Source of the DNA: Janthinobacterium sp. GW456P
GTDB taxonomy: Bacteria; Pseudomonadota; Gammaproteobacteria; Burkholderiales; Burkholderiaceae_D
NCBI RefSeq assembly: GCF_002127655.1
Contig: NZ_NEHB01000017.1
Coordinates: 50,105-114,104 of the forward strand
Direction: 5' to 3'
Length of the DNA: 64,000 nucleotides
The position numbers and the translations under genes are program-made. Positions 8,185-16,591 of the stretch are shown here, one piece after another. Under the pieces are notes generated by a model that saw only the letters and a list, made by a program, of their open reading frames with translations, was not told the origin of the DNA and did no database searches. Numbering within the stretch: position 1 is the stretch's first letter; every line of letters starts with the position of its first letter.

Positions 8185-9342
8185 CTACAAACTGAGTTCG
8201 AGCACCTTGCGGCTGACGGCGGGCGTCACTTCGCGCTGTTCGCCCAGCGCCGTCATGCCGTGCCCTTCCAGGGCGGACACGACGGCGTCCACGCTCGCAT
8301 GGTTCAGGCCGTAGTCGGCCAGGCGCGTCTTGACGCCCATGTGGCGGAAGAAGAATTCCGTGCGCGCGATGGCCGCCTCGATACGGCCATCCTCGTCGCC
8401 GCCATCGAGGCCCCACACGCGGGCTGCGTATTGCAGCAGCTTGGCGCGCTTGGCCTGCTTGCGCACGCGCAGCATGCTGGGCAGGATGATGGCCAGCGTC
8501 TGCGCATGGTCGAGCTCGTACAGGGCCGTCAATTCGTGGCCGATGGCGTGCGTGGACCAGTCTTGCGGCACGCCCACGCCGATCAGGCCGTTCAAGGCCA
8601 GGGTGGCGCTCCACATCACGTTGGCGCGCACGTCGTAGTCGTTCGGGTGCGACAGCGCTTTCGGGCCTTCCTCGATCAGGGTCAATAAAATGCCTTCGGC
8701 GAAGCGGTCCTGTACGGACGCGTTCACGGGGTAGGTCAGATACTGTTCCATCACATGCGCGAACGCATCGACGACGCCATTGCCCACCTGGCGCAGCGGT
8801 AATGTGAAGGTCTTCGACGGGTCCAGCACGGAGAATTTCGGATATACCTTGCGGCTCATGAACGAGCGCTTTTCCTGCGTGGCCTTGCGCGTAATCACGG
8901 CCGAGCCGTTCATTTCGGAACCCGTGGCCGGCAAGGTGAGCACCGTGCCGAAGGGCAGGGCGGCCTCGACGATCTTGCCGCCTTTCGCCAGGATATCCCA
9001 CGCTTCGCCCTCGTGCAGGGTGGCGGCGGCGATGAACTTGGTGCCGTCGACCACGGAGCCGCCGCCGACGGCCAGCAGGAAATCGATGCGCTCGCTTTTC
9101 ACGAGGGCCACGGCCTGCATCAGGGTTTCATAGCTGGGATTGGGTTCGATGCCGGAAAATTCCAGCACCGTGTGGCCGGCCAGCGCCGCCCTGACTTCAT
9201 CGTAGACGCCGTTCTGCTTGATGCTGCCGCCGCCATACGTCATGAGCACTCGGGCCTGCGGCGGGATCAGCGCCGTGATGGCGGCGATCTGGCCCTGGCC
9301 GAAGAGGATTTGCGTCGGATTGTAAAAATCGAAATTGAACAT
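8185..9342 (-). CDS. yqhD: Iron-type alcohol dehydrogenase, YqhD-like aldehyde reductase
   Basis: A 385-residue group III alcohol dehydrogenase. MFNFDFYNPTQILFGQGQI is the YqhD-type N-terminus; YGGGSIKQNGVYDEV and AVGGGSVVDGTKFIA form the NADPH-binding half. The metal-binding C-terminal half has DAFAHVMEQYL and WSTHAIGHELTALYELDHAQ with the conserved His ligands. YqhD enzymes reduce toxic short-chain aldehydes (methylglyoxal, butanal, lipid-derived aldehydes) with NADPH in the cytosol. GGGAG precedes the ATG. It stands alone, divergent from the ferritin-like gene; no dedicated regulator is adjacent. Confidence 0.92.
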   Translation of the reverse strand: MFNFDFYNPTQILFGQGQIAAITALIPPQARVLMTYGGGSIKQNGVYDEVRAALAGHTVLEFSGIEPNPSYETLMQAVALVKSERIDFLLAVGGGSVVDGTKFIAAATLHEGEAWDILAKGGKIVEAALPFGTVLTLPATGSEMNGSAVITRKATQEKRSFMSRKVYPKFSVLDPSKTFTLPLRQVGNGVVDAFAHVMEQYLTYPVNASVQDRFAEGILLTLIEEGPKALSHPNDYDVRANVMWSATLALNGLIGVGVPQDWSTHAIGHELTALYELDHAQTLAIILPSMLRVRKQAKRAKLLQYAARVWGLDGGDEDGRIEAAIARTEFFFRHMGVKTRLADYGLNHASVDAVVSALEGHGMTALGEQREVTPAVSRKVLELSL

Positions 9343-9484
9343 GTGGCTCCCGCTGCCGAGGTGTAGGCTGTTGCTGAGCCATGATTATGGCCGAACGGGT
9401 GAAATTGTGTCGTGGACGCTTGAGCTTTTCGTCCGCGCGGTGGAGAATGCAGCCGATGTCACCACCACGCGAAAAGGAATGCGC

Positions 9485-9790
9485 ATGACCACCGTCCCAC
9501 TGGAAGAATCCGGCTTGCCGGCCACCGCGCTCGACATGCACCGCGCCATCGGCGCCACCATCGCCGCGCTGCAGGCGTTGGACTTGAACAGCCAGCGTTT
9601 CGAGGCGTGCACGGATCCGGAACTGCGCCGCGTGCTCGCGCATGCGGGTGACACCAGCCGCAAGGAAGCGGCCATGCTGCTCGAATGGATGCGCCGCCGC
9701 GACGCGCGCCTGGACGCGGCCTTGAAGGAAGCGCTGTTCAAGGCGGGGCCAATTGTTGCTCAGTATCACTATGACGAGAAAATATTGTAA
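9485..9790 (+). CDS. Encapsulated-ferritin (EncFtn)-like protein lacking the iron ligands
   Basis: A 101-residue two-helix protein. HRAIGATIAALQAL, QRFEACTDPELRRVLAH and AAMLLEWMRRRDARLD align closely with the encapsulin cargo ferritin EncFtn of Rhodospirillum rubrum as I remember it. In that protein Glu31, Glu32, Glu34, Trp38, Glu62 and His65 make the iron and entry sites. The matching positions here are Ala27, Ala28, Gln30, Leu34, Ser58 and Glu61, so the ferroxidase centre appears absent. No encapsulin shell gene is in the window, and there is no obvious C-terminal encapsulation tail. AAGGAA precedes the ATG. The fold call is fairly firm; the role is unknown, perhaps a structural or ligand-binding relic. 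Confidence 0.68.
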   Translation: MTTVPLEESGLPATALDMHRAIGATIAALQALDLNSQRFEACTDPELRRVLAHAGDTSRKEAAMLLEWMRRRDARLDAALKEALFKAGPIVAQYHYDEKIL

Positions 9791-9883
9791 CTATTGGTTT
9801 GTTGTCGTGGCGTACCATGCGCCATTTAACCTTTGCTTCGCGTAGACTGTGCCCCGAACACGATTTTGGGGGAGTCTGCAGAA

Positions 9884-10366
9884 ATGAAATCATTACCATA
9901 CCGAGAAGGCAGCTGGTTTGCCGTGCCCCTGCCGGGCGGCGGTTATGCCGTCGGCGTGGTGGCGCGCAGGGCGCCTGCCGGGCGCATCATGCTGGCGTAT
10001 ATGTTCGGGCCGAAGCGCGACAGCTTGCCCACACTGGAAGAGCTGGAAGGCTTGCGGCCGGAACAGGCCGTTCGCCGCCTGCGCACGGGCGACATGGCGC
10101 TGCTCAACGAGCGCTGGCCCCTGCTGGGTGACAGCCGTCACTGGGAGCGCGACGCCTGGCCCATGCCGGCCTTTATCCGCCGCAATGAATCCCTGCAGCG
10201 CGCCTGGCGCGCCAGCTATGCGGACGCCGATCCTGCCAAGCTGAACCGAGAGGAGTCAATCCCCTTCGACACGCCAGGCATGGAAAGCGATTCCCTGTAC
10301 GGCTATGGGGCGACGGAATTGTTGATGAGTAAATTGCTGGCGCAGGAGCAGGCATCAACGGCGTAG
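9884..10366 (+). CDS. Imm26-like (putative immunity) protein
   Basis: A 160-residue soluble protein. The opening YREGSWFAVPLPGGGYAVGV, followed by ARRAPAGRIMLAYMFGPK and later LLNERWPLLGDSRHW, resembles the Imm26 family of polymorphic-toxin immunity proteins. The ATG at 9884 has GGGGGAG ten bases upstream; the longer upstream frame is not supported. No toxin gene is adjacent, so if the family is right this is an orphan immunity gene. The stop codon (TAG) lies inside the palindromic repeat that follows. Confidence 0.5.
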   Translation: MKSLPYREGSWFAVPLPGGGYAVGVVARRAPAGRIMLAYMFGPKRDSLPTLEELEGLRPEQAVRRLRTGDMALLNERWPLLGDSRHWERDAWPMPAFIRRNESLQRAWRASYADADPAKLNREESIPFDTPGMESDSLYGYGATELLMSKLLAQEQASTA

Positions 10367-10450
10367 GTCGGATTAGGCCGGCAGGCCATAATCCGACAAC
10401 ATTGTTGGCTATTTTTGTCGGATTACGCGGTTCCCGCTAATCCGACCTAC
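10363..10450. repeat. REP-type palindromic repeat, copy 1
   Basis: An 88-bp unit that starts with GTAGGTCGGATTAG and ends with its exact complement CTAATCCGACCTAC; the interior carries two more facing TCGGATTA/TAATCCGA cores. It sits between two convergent genes and contains both their TAG stop codons. Related units occur at 18665 and 28857. Confidence 0.88.
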
Positions 10451-11805
10451 GCCGCTGGCAAGCTGATCTGAAACGCCAGGCCGCCGCCTTCGCGGTTGCG
10501 CACCTGCAGTTCGGCACCGTGGCGCAGCAGCACGCGGTCGACGATGGCCAGGCCAAGGCCGGCGCCATTGGCCTGCCCGCGTGCCGTGTCGAGGCGGGTG
10601 AACGGCTTCATCAATTGCTCGATCTTTTCCGCCGGCACGCCCGTGCCGTGGTCCTGTACCTCGATGATCACCTTTTTCGCGCCGTGGCTGGTGCGCACGT
10701 GGCAGACGATGTCGATTTCCGTCATGTCGCTGCCCGGCGTCTTGCCATAGCGGCGCGCATTTTCGATCAGGTTGTTCAGCACGCGGCGCAGGTCGGTGGG
10801 GTTGCCCATCGCATGCGCGCCGTCGGCGATGCTGGCGTTGACCTTCACGTCCGGCAGGCGCATCGCTTCGCGCGTCATGTCGTGGAGCAGGCCGCTGAGG
10901 TCGACATCGGTAAAGCTCGACGCTTCCGTCGGCTTGGCGTAGTCGAGGAACTGGCCGATGATGGCGTCCATCTGCCCGATATCGGACTGGATGCCTTCGC
11001 GCGCCTCGTCCGACAGGTTGGCCATTTCCACTTCCAGCTGCATGCGCGCCAGCGGCGTGCGCAAGTCGTGCGAAATGCCGGCCAGGATCACGGCGCGGTC
11101 CGATTCCACCTGTTTCAGATCATCGACCATCTGGTTGAAGCTGCGGTTCGCCTCGATGATTTCGATCGGTCCCTTTTCCGGCAGCGGCGCCGGCTGCTTG
11201 CCCTTGGCGATGTCGCGCGCGGCCGCCGTCAGACGCGACAGCGGCAGATTGATCAGGCTGGAAATGATGGCTGCGCCCAGCAGCGACAGCAGCGATACCA
11301 GGCTGGCCCAGCCCAGCCACTGGAAGCCCGTGAGGCCGCGCAGGCGCTCGCGGTCCAGCATCAGCCAGTACTCGTCGTCGTCGATCTTGAAGCTGACCCA
11401 GAAGCCGGCCACGCCGTTGACGCGCGCGGAAAAGCGCGTGTCCTTGCCCAGCTTGGCTTTCACCAGTGCCTCGATCTCGGGCATCAGGTAATTGTCGGGC
11501 GGCGGCTCGATGCGGTCGTCCTCTTCCAGCGAGAAGATGCGGATGCCTTCGTTGCTGACGAGGTCGAACAGCAGCTCGCGGCGCAACTCGGGCGCCGAGT
11601 GCGTCAGTGCCGCATGCGTGATGGTGACGACGGAAATGATCTGGGCGGAAATCTGCTGCGCCTGCGGCTCGCGCTGGATGACGGAAATCATGCCGATCCA
11701 GGTGATCATGCTGACGGTGGTCAAAGTACCCAGCAGCAAAAAGGTGCGCCAGAACAGGCCGCTTTTCAGCCGCGCCAGGCTGATATCGGGAACAAGCTTC
11801 ATCAT
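10447..11805 (-). CDS. envZ: EnvZ-like osmosensor histidine kinase
   Basis: A 452-residue membrane kinase: first membrane segment at ~18-40 (FWRTFLLLGTLTTVSMITWI), a periplasmic part of ~120 residues, second segment at ~165-190, a HAMP linker (INLPLSRLTAAARDIAKGKQ), HisKA with AGISHDLRTPLARMQLEVEM (His in SHDLRTP), and HATPase with NLIENARRYG, DHGTGVP and GAGLGLAIVDRV. It phosphorylates the response regulator encoded 13 bases upstream, as EnvZ does for OmpR, controlling porin and envelope genes. Its stop lies in the REP repeat. Proteobacterial EnvZ proteins have the same architecture and length. Confidence 0.9.
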   Translation of the reverse strand: MMKLVPDISLARLKSGLFWRTFLLLGTLTTVSMITWIGMISVIQREPQAQQISAQIISVVTITHAALTHSAPELRRELLFDLVSNEGIRIFSLEEDDRIEPPPDNYLMPEIEALVKAKLGKDTRFSARVNGVAGFWVSFKIDDDEYWLMLDRERLRGLTGFQWLGWASLVSLLSLLGAAIISSLINLPLSRLTAAARDIAKGKQPAPLPEKGPIEIIEANRSFNQMVDDLKQVESDRAVILAGISHDLRTPLARMQLEVEMANLSDEAREGIQSDIGQMDAIIGQFLDYAKPTEASSFTDVDLSGLLHDMTREAMRLPDVKVNASIADGAHAMGNPTDLRRVLNNLIENARRYGKTPGSDMTEIDIVCHVRTSHGAKKVIIEVQDHGTGVPAEKIEQLMKPFTRLDTARGQANGAGLGLAIVDRVLLRHGAELQVRNREGGGLAFQISLPAA

Positions 11806-11818
11806 GCCTCGCCAGCGA

Positions 11819-12589
11819 TCAGCGCGGCTGTCCGTCCGGGATGAAGACGTAGCCGAGGCCCCACACGGTCTGGATGAAGAGCGGGCTCGACGGATCTGGT
11901 TCGATCAGCTTGCGCAGGCGCGAAATCTGCACGTCCAGGCTGCGGTCGAACACTTCGTATTCGCGTCCGCGCGCCAGTTCCATCAGTTTTTCGCGCGACA
12001 GCGGCTGGCGCGCATGGCGGGCAAACACTTTCAGCACGGAAAATTCTCCCGTGGTCAGCGGCACCGTTTCGCCATTCTTTTTCAAGGTGCGCGTGCCCAG
12101 GTCGAGCACGAAGTCGCCGAACTCGAAGGTTTGCGGCGTTTCCGACGGCGCGCCCGGGATTTCATCGGGACCCTTGCGGCGCAGCACGGCGCCGATGCGG
12201 GCCACCAGTTCGCGCGGATTGAACGGTTTCGGCAGGTAGTCGTCGGCACCCATTTCCAGGCCCACGATGCGGTCCACGTCCTCGCCCTTGGCCGTCAGCA
12301 TGATGATCGGCGTCTGGTCGCCCGCGCCGCGCAGGCGGCGGCAGATCGACAGGCCGTCTTCGCCGGGCAGCATCAGGTCGAGCACCAGCAAGTCGTAGCG
12401 TTCGCGCAGCCACAGCTTGTTCATGGCCGTCGCGCTCTCCGCCGTGAAGACATTGAAACCCTGTTCGGTCAGGTAGCGCCGCAGCAGGTCGCGCAGGCGC
12501 ACATCGTCATCGACCACCATGATTTTTGCCTGGTGGCCATGGATCGATTGCGTTGTTGTATTGCTGCCGGTAGTGGAGGTTGTGGTCAT
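11819..12589 (-). CDS. ompR: OmpR-family response regulator
   Basis: A 256-residue regulator. The REC domain (~20-135) has KIMVVDDDVRLRDLLRRYL, phospho-acceptor Asp in DLLVLDLMLPGEDG and switch Lys in YLPKPFNPREL. The winged-helix DNA-binding domain (~160-250) has TGEFSVLKVFARHARQPLSR and ends SPLFIQTVWGLGYVFIPDG. The N-terminal ~20 residues are a Thr/Ser-rich extension. It is first in an ompR-envZ operon, transcribed leftwards from the AT-rich region near 12590-12650. It should bind promoters of outer-membrane porin and envelope genes when phosphorylated by the kinase encoded just downstream. Confidence 0.92.
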   Translation of the reverse strand: MTTTSTTGSNTTTQSIHGHQAKIMVVDDDVRLRDLLRRYLTEQGFNVFTAESATAMNKLWLRERYDLLVLDLMLPGEDGLSICRRLRGAGDQTPIIMLTAKGEDVDRIVGLEMGADDYLPKPFNPRELVARIGAVLRRKGPDEIPGAPSETPQTFEFGDFVLDLGTRTLKKNGETVPLTTGEFSVLKVFARHARQPLSREKLMELARGREYEVFDRSLDVQISRLRKLIEPDPSSPLFIQTVWGLGYVFIPDGQPR

Positions 12590-12783
12590 TTAGGGTGTCG
12601 TGTTATCTTATATTAGTTGCTATAGTAACGCCTCGCGCGGCGTCGGCAAGGGGCTGTGGCGACCCATTACAAAGTGTTACAAACTTTACCCAATTACTCT
12701 TACTGCACCGTGTAAAGCATCATACACTGGGGCCACAGTGGAAATCAGCTTTAGTTTATACGGCATCGCGGAAGAGGAACTCA

Positions 12784-13173
12784 ATGAATATCTTTACTAA
12801 AAAAATTCACGCCGCTCCCAGCGCAGCTATCGCCGCACGTACGACTGTGCTGTCCGCATTTGCCGTTTGTTCCGTGTTTGCCGCCAGCTTGGCGCTGGCG
12901 CAAAACCAGCCGCCGCCACGCCGTGACGACCAGCAGCAAATGCAGGCCCAGCGGTATGAGCAGGTACAGCGCAGCAATAGCAATGATACGCGACTGCGCG
13001 AACAGCGCGACGCACGCAGTTTCGACACCCGCGCCGAAGAGCAGCGCCGCGCCAACGAGGGCGCGGACGCCTCACGCCGCACGGGCCGCATGACGCCCGA
13101 CGAACGGCGCGACCTGCGCCGCCAGATCAACGAAGTGGGCCAGGATATTTACTCCAACCCGCCACGCCGTTGA
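12784..13173 (+). CDS. Small secreted hypothetical protein
   Basis: A 129-residue protein whose residues ~18-40 (TTVLSAFAVCSVFAASLALA) form a Sec signal peptide cleaved after LALA. The mature part is extremely Arg/Gln/Asp-rich (NQPPPRRDDQQQMQAQRYEQ) and likely disordered, ending with MTPDERRDLRRQINEVGQDI. That last motif is common at the end of small periplasmic proteins of Oxalobacteraceae, but I know no function for it. GAGGAAC precedes the ATG at 12784. It is divergent from ompR; the ~194-base gap is AT-rich and should hold promoters for both. Confidence 0.7.
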   Translation: MNIFTKKIHAAPSAAIAARTTVLSAFAVCSVFAASLALAQNQPPPRRDDQQQMQAQRYEQVQRSNSNDTRLREQRDARSFDTRAEEQRRANEGADASRRTGRMTPDERRDLRRQINEVGQDIYSNPPRR

Positions 13174-13187
13174 TGACATCCGGCAAT

Positions 13188-13280
13188 ACCTACTGCGCGT
13201 CGCGACTTGTGGCCTGCGATGCTCACTGTACTAAAGTACAGTTCCGCTTCTCGGCCACAATTCACTTCCGCTCGCTACGG
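13188..13280 (+). repeat. Dispersed 94-bp repeat, copy 1
   Basis: This segment, from ACCTACTGCGCGTCG to CCGCTCGCTACGG, reappears as a close reverse complement at 55455-55548. Its middle carries a perfect dyad CTGTAC-TAAA-GTACAG; the other copy has a five-base loop. GCTTCTCGGCCAC is also shared. It lies alone between the small secreted protein gene and the FapA-family gene. The rest of that ~270-base gap shows nothing recognisable except the GTG start signals of the next gene. Confidence 0.82.
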
Positions 13281-13440
13281 TCTTGCCAGATGTCGTGACT
13301 GTACCTGAAACATCCATCTCCATTTTCCCCCCATGTTTGTTGCGTCAGGATTATGCTGATCCGGCACACCGCCACGCCCCGTGATATTGTTCTAGTGCAC
13401 TGAGACAATTCTCTGAATGTGTTGCAGGGGGAGGCAAGGC

Positions 13441-15300
13441 GTGAGCGACGACGACACACCCGTTCCTGATGCGGCCCCCGCAGGCGGCTTGCCGTACGGC
13501 CTGGTCCAGCGCGACGGGGGCGTGTTCCTTGACCTGTCGCTGGCGCCGGCGCAGCTGCGCGCCGCCGTCGACCAGCTGTTCCAGTCGGGGCAGTTGCTGG
13601 CTGGCCTCGATTACGGTTTGTTCCTGCTGACCCTGTTCCATGCGCCCACGCCCCGCGCCGCGCCCAAGGGCGAGGCCTTGCTGCGCATCGCCGTGCGCGT
13701 GGCGCCATTTCCGCCCCCGCGCCGCGCCCTGTATAAACAGGTCAAGATCCACGGCGACAGCGCCGAGTTTTACTTTGAAGCATTGCTTCCTGACGCGGAT
13801 GGCCAGGTGCCTGCGCGCCGCGAGTTTGACGAGCTGGTGGCCGACCTGTGGTGCAAGGGGGTGCACTACGGCATCGATAGTGTGGCCGTGCGCGCCGTTC
13901 TCGCCAGTGGCAAGGCCGAGCGCATCACGGTGGCGCGGGTGCTGCCGCCGCAGCCGGGGCGCGACGCCCAACTGGTGGCGGTGTCGCAAGGCATCCACCG
14001 CGACGATGCGCCACGCGAACGCTCCGATGGCCGCCTCGATTTGCTCAGCTTTAAGAACCGCTTTCCACAAGTCAAAAAACACGCGCGCCTGCTGCGTCTG
14101 CTTCCAGGTGCGCCCGGTTTGCCCGGCTATGACCTGGCCGGCAAGGCACTGCCGCCGCCCGCGCCGCTGGAGCTGGACCTGGCCACAGTGGCGGGGCCGG
14201 GCACGGCGGTCGAACATTTCAGCGATGGTGATTTTGTCGTCGCCACCACGAATGGTTATGTGAACGTCGATGAGCACGGCAAGATGTCCATCGAGAACAA
14301 GATCGTCAGCCGCGAAGGTGTCAGCAGCCGCACCACGGGCAATCTGAAGCTGCGCGCCGCCTACGAAGAATATGGCGACGTGCAGGAGCAGCGTCAGCTC
14401 GACGGCAGCGACATCACTATCCATGGCGACGTGTATGGCCATTTGCACTCGCATGGCGGACTGATCTTGTTGCAGCGCAACCTGGTGGGCGGCACGGCGG
14501 TCAATGAACACGGCGACGTGCGCGTCGATGGCGTCGCTTCCGGTTCCGTGCTGCAGGCGCTGAGCGGCGAAGTGCATGTGAAGCGCGCCGAAAGCTGTGT
14601 CATCGCCGGCACGCGCGTGGTGATCGACAGCGCCAGCAATTGCGAGATCATCGCCGACGAGGTCGTCATCGAACTGGCGGAAGGCTGCGCCGTGGCGGCG
14701 CGCACCATCCGCATCGGCAGCGCCGGCCCGCGCAAGCAGGTGGAAATGCTGCTGTTTCCGCTCGTGCCCGATTTGAGCGCCCTGGAGCAGCAGATCGCGG
14801 AAAGCCTGGCCAAGGCGGCGCAATTCCTGCAACTGCAGCACAAGCGCCAGCAGGAAATCGATGCCATTGCGCAATTGCCGGAAGTGCGCAATTACCTGAC
14901 CCTGGCGGGCCAGCTGCGGCGCGGCGAATTGCAGTTGCAGCCGGCGCAGCAGTTGCAGTACGACAAGCTGGCCACGCGCATCGCTCCCGTCCTGAAGGAA
15001 GTGGCGCGGTTGCGCGTGGAAGTCAAACAGTCGGAAATCCTGCATGCGCAGATGCTGGCGCTGGTGGCGCAGCTGCGCCAGGAGCGGCAGGCGACGGCTG
15101 GCCAGTCGCGCTGCACCCTGGGCCTGGTCGATGGAGAAACGACGGTGCGCGCCCTGGTCGTGCCGCCCGGGCCGGCCAAGGTCTACGACCGGCCGCCGAA
15201 AGAGATCAAGGCCTTGCTGCGCAGCGTCACGCCGGCCACGCAAGCCGTGTTCGCGGAAAGCACGGGCAGCCTGGAGTGGATATACCAGCCGCCACCCTGA
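13441..15300 (+). CDS. FapA-family (DUF342) flagellar-assembly-type protein
   Basis: A 619-residue cytoplasmic protein of the FapA/DUF342 family. An N-terminal alpha/beta region (~1-220) ends at PGYDLAGKALPPP, the typical entry to the repetitive beta-helix. There follow right-handed beta-helix rungs (~230-420: DGDFVVATTNGYVNVDEHGK, GDVYGHLHSHGGLILLQRNL, RVDGVASGSVLQALSGEVHV) and a C-terminal coiled coil (~430-560). A GTG start at 13441 follows GGGGGAGGC. Family members are linked to flagellar assembly or cell-envelope polarity; no flagellar operon is adjacent, so its partner is unclear. Confidence 0.83.
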   Translation: MSDDDTPVPDAAPAGGLPYGLVQRDGGVFLDLSLAPAQLRAAVDQLFQSGQLLAGLDYGLFLLTLFHAPTPRAAPKGEALLRIAVRVAPFPPPRRALYKQVKIHGDSAEFYFEALLPDADGQVPARREFDELVADLWCKGVHYGIDSVAVRAVLASGKAERITVARVLPPQPGRDAQLVAVSQGIHRDDAPRERSDGRLDLLSFKNRFPQVKKHARLLRLLPGAPGLPGYDLAGKALPPPAPLELDLATVAGPGTAVEHFSDGDFVVATTNGYVNVDEHGKMSIENKIVSREGVSSRTTGNLKLRAAYEEYGDVQEQRQLDGSDITIHGDVYGHLHSHGGLILLQRNLVGGTAVNEHGDVRVDGVASGSVLQALSGEVHVKRAESCVIAGTRVVIDSASNCEIIADEVVIELAEGCAVAARTIRIGSAGPRKQVEMLLFPLVPDLSALEQQIAESLAKAAQFLQLQHKRQQEIDAIAQLPEVRNYLTLAGQLRRGELQLQPAQQLQYDKLATRIAPVLKEVARLRVEVKQSEILHAQMLALVAQLRQERQATAGQSRCTLGLVDGETTVRALVVPPGPAKVYDRPPKEIKALLRSVTPATQAVFAESTGSLEWIYQPPP

Positions 15301-15699
15301 TCAGTCGATCACCTTGCCGCGCGACTGTTTCAGCACACTGTGCGTGCTCTTGCTGTCGAGGCGGCGGCGCTGCGAGCCGCGTGTAGGCTTGGTGGCGCGC
15401 CGCACGGCGGGCAGGAAGGTCACGCTGTCGATGATTTCCTGCAAGCGCCGCAACGCTTCTTCCTTGTTCTGCTCCTGGCTGCGCGACTGCTGCGCCTTGA
15501 GCACCAGCACGCCATCCTTGCTGATGCGGCTGTCGCGCAGGGCCAGCAGACGCTCCTTGTACGCTTCCGGCAGCGACGAGGCGGCGATGGGGAAGCGCAA
15601 ATGGATGGCGCTGGACACCTTGTTGACGTTCTGCCCGCCCGGACCCTGGGCGCGGATGGCGGAAAATTCAACTTCAGCGGGGTTGACGAGGTGTTGCAT
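15301..15699 (-). CDS. arfB: Alternative ribosome-rescue factor ArfB (peptidyl-tRNA hydrolase)
   Basis: A 132-residue protein with the GGQ loop of class I release factors (IRAQGPGGQNVNKVSSAIHL) at ~15-35, and a basic C-terminal tail (RRATKPTRGSQRRRLDSKST) that inserts into the empty mRNA channel of stalled ribosomes. It hydrolyses peptidyl-tRNA on ribosomes lacking a stop codon. The start at 15699 gives the standard N-terminus MQHLVNPAEVEFSAIRAQG; the 36-residue longer version lacks family support. It is tail-to-tail with the FapA-family gene with no gap. Confidence 0.93.
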   Translation of the reverse strand: MQHLVNPAEVEFSAIRAQGPGGQNVNKVSSAIHLRFPIAASSLPEAYKERLLALRDSRISKDGVLVLKAQQSRSQEQNKEEALRRLQEIIDSVTFLPAVRRATKPTRGSQRRRLDSKSTHSVLKQSRGKVID

Positions 15700-15892
15700 G
15701 GCCTGCCTGTAGGGAGTGATGTGGGTATTGTAAGGGAAGATGGCTGCGCCGGCGCAAGGGCGGGCGGCCAGTCGATGATGTCTTCCGGGAAAGTTGATGT
15801 TTCTCAACGCCGGGGGCGGGGATGCTGGTTAGCATGGGCCAACGTTGCGCCACTGCGCATCCTGGCAGCGCTTACCGGATGAAAGGAACACC

Positions 15893-16393
15893 ATGCAGCC
15901 CACGACCACGCCTGGCGCCGCAGCGACGGCGGAACGCGGCACCGCGCAATCTCTGAAGCAGTACTTGAGCTTTCGGCTGGGCGGCCTGGAATACGGCCTC
16001 GATTACCGCTGCGTGCGGGAATTGCGGGCACTCAAGGAGCTCGACCGTTTTTCTTCGGAAGGGGAAGTGCTGCACAGCGTGGCCGTATCGCGCGGCGTGA
16101 TCATCCCCATCGTCGATATGCGCGCCGCGTTCGGCAGCGCCCACGGCGCGCCAGACCCGGCCACCGACGTGATCATCTTACAGCTGAGCAATGGCGTGAT
16201 GGGCATGGTGGTCGACGGCGTCACCGACATCGTCAGCCTGGCGCCCGCCGACATCGCCGCCGTGCCCGGCCTGGGCGAGGCGGAAGCCGATTACCTGCAG
16301 GGCCTGGCCACGGTGGCGGGGCGCCGCTTGATCCTCGTCGACATCGACCGCCTGATGGCGATCCGCAGCCCCGGTCCGATGCAGGCAGCCTGA
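15893..16393 (+). CDS. cheW: CheW-like chemotaxis coupling protein
   Basis: A 166-residue single CheW domain: LSFRLGGLEYGLDYRCVREL at ~27-46, VSRGVIIPIVDMRAAFG at ~68-84, and VIILQLSNGVMGMVVDGVTD at ~95-115. CheW links the kinase CheA to chemoreceptors at the inner membrane. GAAAGGAA precedes the ATG. It is an orphan here: no cheA, receptor or flagellar gene lies beside it. The N-terminal ~25 residues are a Thr/Ala-rich extension. A poly-A run follows the stop directly. Confidence 0.9.
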   Translation: MQPTTTPGAAATAERGTAQSLKQYLSFRLGGLEYGLDYRCVRELRALKELDRFSSEGEVLHSVAVSRGVIIPIVDMRAAFGSAHGAPDPATDVIILQLSNGVMGMVVDGVTDIVSLAPADIAAVPGLGEAEADYLQGLATVAGRRLILVDIDRLMAIRSPGPMQAA

Positions 16394-16414
16394 AAAAAAA
16401 AGACGACCCGGAGG

Positions 16415-16591
16415 TAATGCCGTTCAGTGAAGCTGTCCGACGCATTGAAAGGCAAAGGTGTCAGGCGTAAAAACGTAAAATTGGCGGGCCGAAGACGCGA
16501 GCTTGGCCCGGTACACCTGTGCCGGCGACTGGGGCTTTATTCCGTTTTGCAGGTCTACTGGTCGCGTAGGGGCGCTATCTGAACGGCATTA
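16415..16591. mobile_element. IS4-like MITE with terminal inverted repeats and target duplication
   Basis: A 177-bp non-coding element bounded by perfect 13-bp inverted repeats TAATGCCGTTCAG (16415-16427) and CTGAACGGCATTA (16579-16591), flanked by the direct repeat CGACCCGGAGG (16404-16414 and 16592-16602). The left end TAATGCCGTTCAGTGAAG closely matches the IS4 terminus as I recall it, and IS4 makes 11-13-bp duplications. There is no transposase, so it would move in trans. The target was the loop and arm of a terminator hairpin. Confidence 0.82.

Noticed and set aside
13226..13245. CTGTACTAAAGTACAG as an SOS box
   Set aside because: It fits CTGT-N8-ACAG here, but the second copy of the repeat (55455-55548) has a loop one base longer, which would break LexA spacing. 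It is better read as the stem-loop of the dispersed repeat.
13351..15243. A 630-codon open frame antisense to the FapA-family gene
   Set aside because: It is Arg/His/Gln-rich with no family motif, and the opposite strand carries clear domains. In high-GC DNA the antisense frame stays open by codon bias. The same applies to long antisense frames over the TonB receptor (6515-7684), yheS (16789-18606) and MocR (47954-49294).
16392..16591. A structured regulatory RNA downstream of cheW
   Set aside because: The facing 13-bp ends looked like a long stem, but the flanking target duplication and IS4-like termini explain them as a transposable element.
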